Below are positions 62,574-64,000 of a stretch of DNA of 64,000 nucleotides, one piece after another; positions within the stretch are counted from its first letter, which is position 1; the number at the start of each line of letters is the position of its first letter. The DNA comes from an uncultured Eubacterium sp. GTDB lineage: Bacteria; Bacillota; Clostridia; Lachnospirales; Lachnospiraceae. The stretch covers positions 62,001 through 126,000 of the forward strand of contig CAJUBZ010000002.1 in NCBI GenBank assembly GCA_910584795.1, in the 5' to 3' direction. The notes below the pieces were generated by a model. That model had not been told where the DNA came from and did not search any database. It saw only the letters and a list, made by a program, of their open reading frames with translations. The position numbers and the translations under genes were made by a program.

Positions 62574-64000
62574 ATGAAAATTAAAGAATTACCATCGTAT
62601 GAAGTAATTATTAATAAACATATAGAGGAAGTTAATTCAGACGCATACTTATTAAAACATAAAAAAACAGGTGCAAGGATTGTAGTATTATCCAATGATG
62701 ATGACAATAAAGTTTTCAATATTGGATTTCGTACACCGGTAACAGACGATACGGGAGTACCTCATATTATTGAACATACAGTACTTTGTGGCTCAGACAA
62801 GTTTCCGGTAAAAGAACCTTTTATGGAATTAGTGAAGGGTTCTTTAAATACGTTCTTAAATGCTATGACATATCCGGATAAGACTGTTTATCCGGTGGCA
62901 AGTTATAATGATAAAGACTTTAAAAACTTAATGCATGTGTATATGGATGCTGTTTTTCATCCGAATATTTATAAACAGGAAAATATCTTCAAACAGGAAG
63001 GATGGCATTATGAGCTGGACAGTCAAGAGGGAAATATCACTATTAATGGTGTGGTTTACAATGAGATGAAGGGTGTATTCTCATCTGTTGATGGACTTGC
63101 ATCAAGAGTTTCCTTACAGTCATTGTTTCCGGACAACGGATATAGTAGTGAATCTGGTGGCGATCCAGAATATATTCCGGCACTTACTTATGAACAGTAT
63201 CTCGATTTTCATAGAAAATATTATCATCCATCTAATAGTTACATTTATTTATATGGAGATATGGATGTGGCGGAACGTTTGGAATGGCTTGATAAGGAAT
63301 ATTTATCCCATTACGATTACTTGCAGGTAGATTCTGAAATCAGCAGGCAGAAATCATTAGATAAACCATGTACGATTAAAAAAGAATATGCCATATCTGA
63401 CAGCGAGAAAGAAGAAGAAAGTGCTGTTTTAGTTTCAAATTTTGTTATTGGAGACAGCTTAGATGTGGAATTGAATATTGCATTTCAGATACTGGAATAT
63501 GCAATTATGAAAATACCTGGGGCACCTTTAAAACAGGCATTAATTGATGCAAAAATCGGAAAGGATATTATTGGATCATACGAAGATGATATATTACAGC
63601 CGATATACAGCATTACAGCAAAATATGCCAATGAGCTGGACGCAGACGAATTCAATGATTTAATAGATAAAACATTAAGAGAAATTGTGAAAAATGGTAT
63701 TCATAAGGATTCCTTAAGGGCAGGACTGAACAGCCTGGAATTTTCTGTAAAAGAAGCAGACTTTGGCGGTTTTCCAAAGGGTTTGATATGGGGACTAAAT
63801 CTTATGAGTACATGGCTTTATGATGAGGAACAGCCATTTGCTTCTCTAGAGACAAATGTGGTTTTTGATACACTGAGAGAAAAAATTGATACAGATTATT
63901 TTGAAAGGTTGATAGAAAAATATCTGCTGGACAATACACATCGATCTACGGTTATTATGCAGCCAAAGAAAGGTCTCACAGAGGAAAAAGAATCCATACT
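62574..64000 (+). CDS. M16C metallopeptidase, N-terminal part (insulinase/PreP family)
   Basis: The gene runs off the right edge; 475 codons are visible from ATG 62574 (AAGG site upstream). The zinc motif HIIEH near residue 65 (HxxEH) and the downstream NEMKGVFSS are typical of the M16C peptidases such as PreP/HypA, which degrade peptides inside a two-halved chamber. GFRTPVTDDTGVPHIIEH is the conserved entry. The full-length protein would be about 970 residues. It is expected to act on small peptides in the cytoplasm. No stop is present in the visible part. Confidence 0.93.
   Translation, partial: MKIKELPSYEVIINKHIEEVNSDAYLLKHKKTGARIVVLSNDDDNKVFNIGFRTPVTDDTGVPHIIEHTVLCGSDKFPVKEPFMELVKGSLNTFLNAMTYPDKTVYPVASYNDKDFKNLMHVYMDAVFHPNIYKQENIFKQEGWHYELDSQEGNITINGVVYNEMKGVFSSVDGLASRVSLQSLFPDNGYSSESGGDPEYIPALTYEQYLDFHRKYYHPSNSYIYLYGDMDVAERLEWLDKEYLSHYDYLQVDSEISRQKSLDKPCTIKKEYAISDSEKEEESAVLVSNFVIGDSLDVELNIAFQILEYAIMKIPGAPLKQALIDAKIGKDIIGSYEDDILQPIYSITAKYANELDADEFNDLIDKTLREIVKNGIHKDSLRAGLNSLEFSVKEADFGGFPKGLIWGLNLMSTWLYDEEQPFASLETNVVFDTLREKIDTDYFERLIEKYLLDNTHRSTVIMQPKKGLTEEKESI

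Noticed and set aside
62495..62719. 74-residue minus-strand frame before the M16C gene
   Set aside because: It overlaps the start of a clear peptidase gene and has no binding site.
1..64000. CRISPR array or cas genes
   Set aside because: No regularly spaced direct repeats of 24-40 bases and no Cas motif were seen.
1..64000. tRNA or rRNA genes as ICE target
   Set aside because: No cloverleaf with a TTCRANNC-type arm and CCA end was recognised, and no rRNA-like stretch is present.

Overview
The window looks like a low-GC Firmicutes (Clostridia) chromosome, most likely a gut Lachnospiraceae species. The evidence is AT-rich codon use, AGGAGG-type ribosome binding sites, and core genes typical of that group (endonuclease III, BirA/BioY, an M16C metallopeptidase). 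Genus cannot be fixed from sequence alone. No tRNA, rRNA or CRISPR array was seen.

1-37645: the right-hand part of an integrative and conjugative element (ICE); its left end lies outside the window. From left to right it carries a type IV secretion block (pilin-like protein, VirB6-like, VirB3/PrgI-like, VirB4 ATPase), a class B sortase and an NlpC/P60 hydrolase. A split DUF6329-like gene interrupted by a hairpin-rich insertion and a DUF6103-like gene follow. Next come a GC-rich double hairpin (possible oriT), a three-gene cargo block of unknown function, and the mobilisation block (ribbon-helix-helix protein, MobP3-type relaxase with Sel1-like repeats, toprim primase-like protein, VirD4 coupling protein, winged-helix protein). 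A 2565-residue secreted RHS protein with a putative immunity partner comes next, then duplicated XRE-repressor/operator modules with a secreted transglutaminase-like protein. The end holds a control region (XRE regulator, leader peptide, sigma factor, structured RNA, MazF-like toxin) and three tandem large serine recombinases, the middle one without a catalytic domain.

37646-51240: an accessory island that looks like genome defence. It contains a DUF2971 gene plus unknown partner behind a palindromic operator and a near-consensus promoter, and a restriction-modification pair made of a two-domain D12 adenine methyltransferase and an HNH nuclease. It also has a second HNH gene paired with an unknown gene, an orphan Spo0A DNA-binding domain, an IbrA/IbrB-like pair (PAPS-reductase-like plus ParB-like), and a 1125-residue nuclease-STAND ATPase. 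Whether this island is inside or just outside the ICE cannot be decided here, because no attachment site was proved.

51300-64000: mostly ordinary chromosome: a short-chain dehydrogenase, a decayed gene, endonuclease III, then a compact Tad-like pilus or secretion locus (CpaF-like ATPase, TadB/C-like membrane protein, four tiny membrane proteins sharing an FLxEHG-like start, pilin-like proteins, and a large secreted beta-helix protein). After this come BirA, BioY, a DUF1284 protein and the N-terminal part of an M16C peptidase cut by the window end.

The least explained systems are the mini Tad-like locus, the DUF2971 operon, the three-gene cargo next to the oriT candidate, and the structured RNA before the MazF gene.
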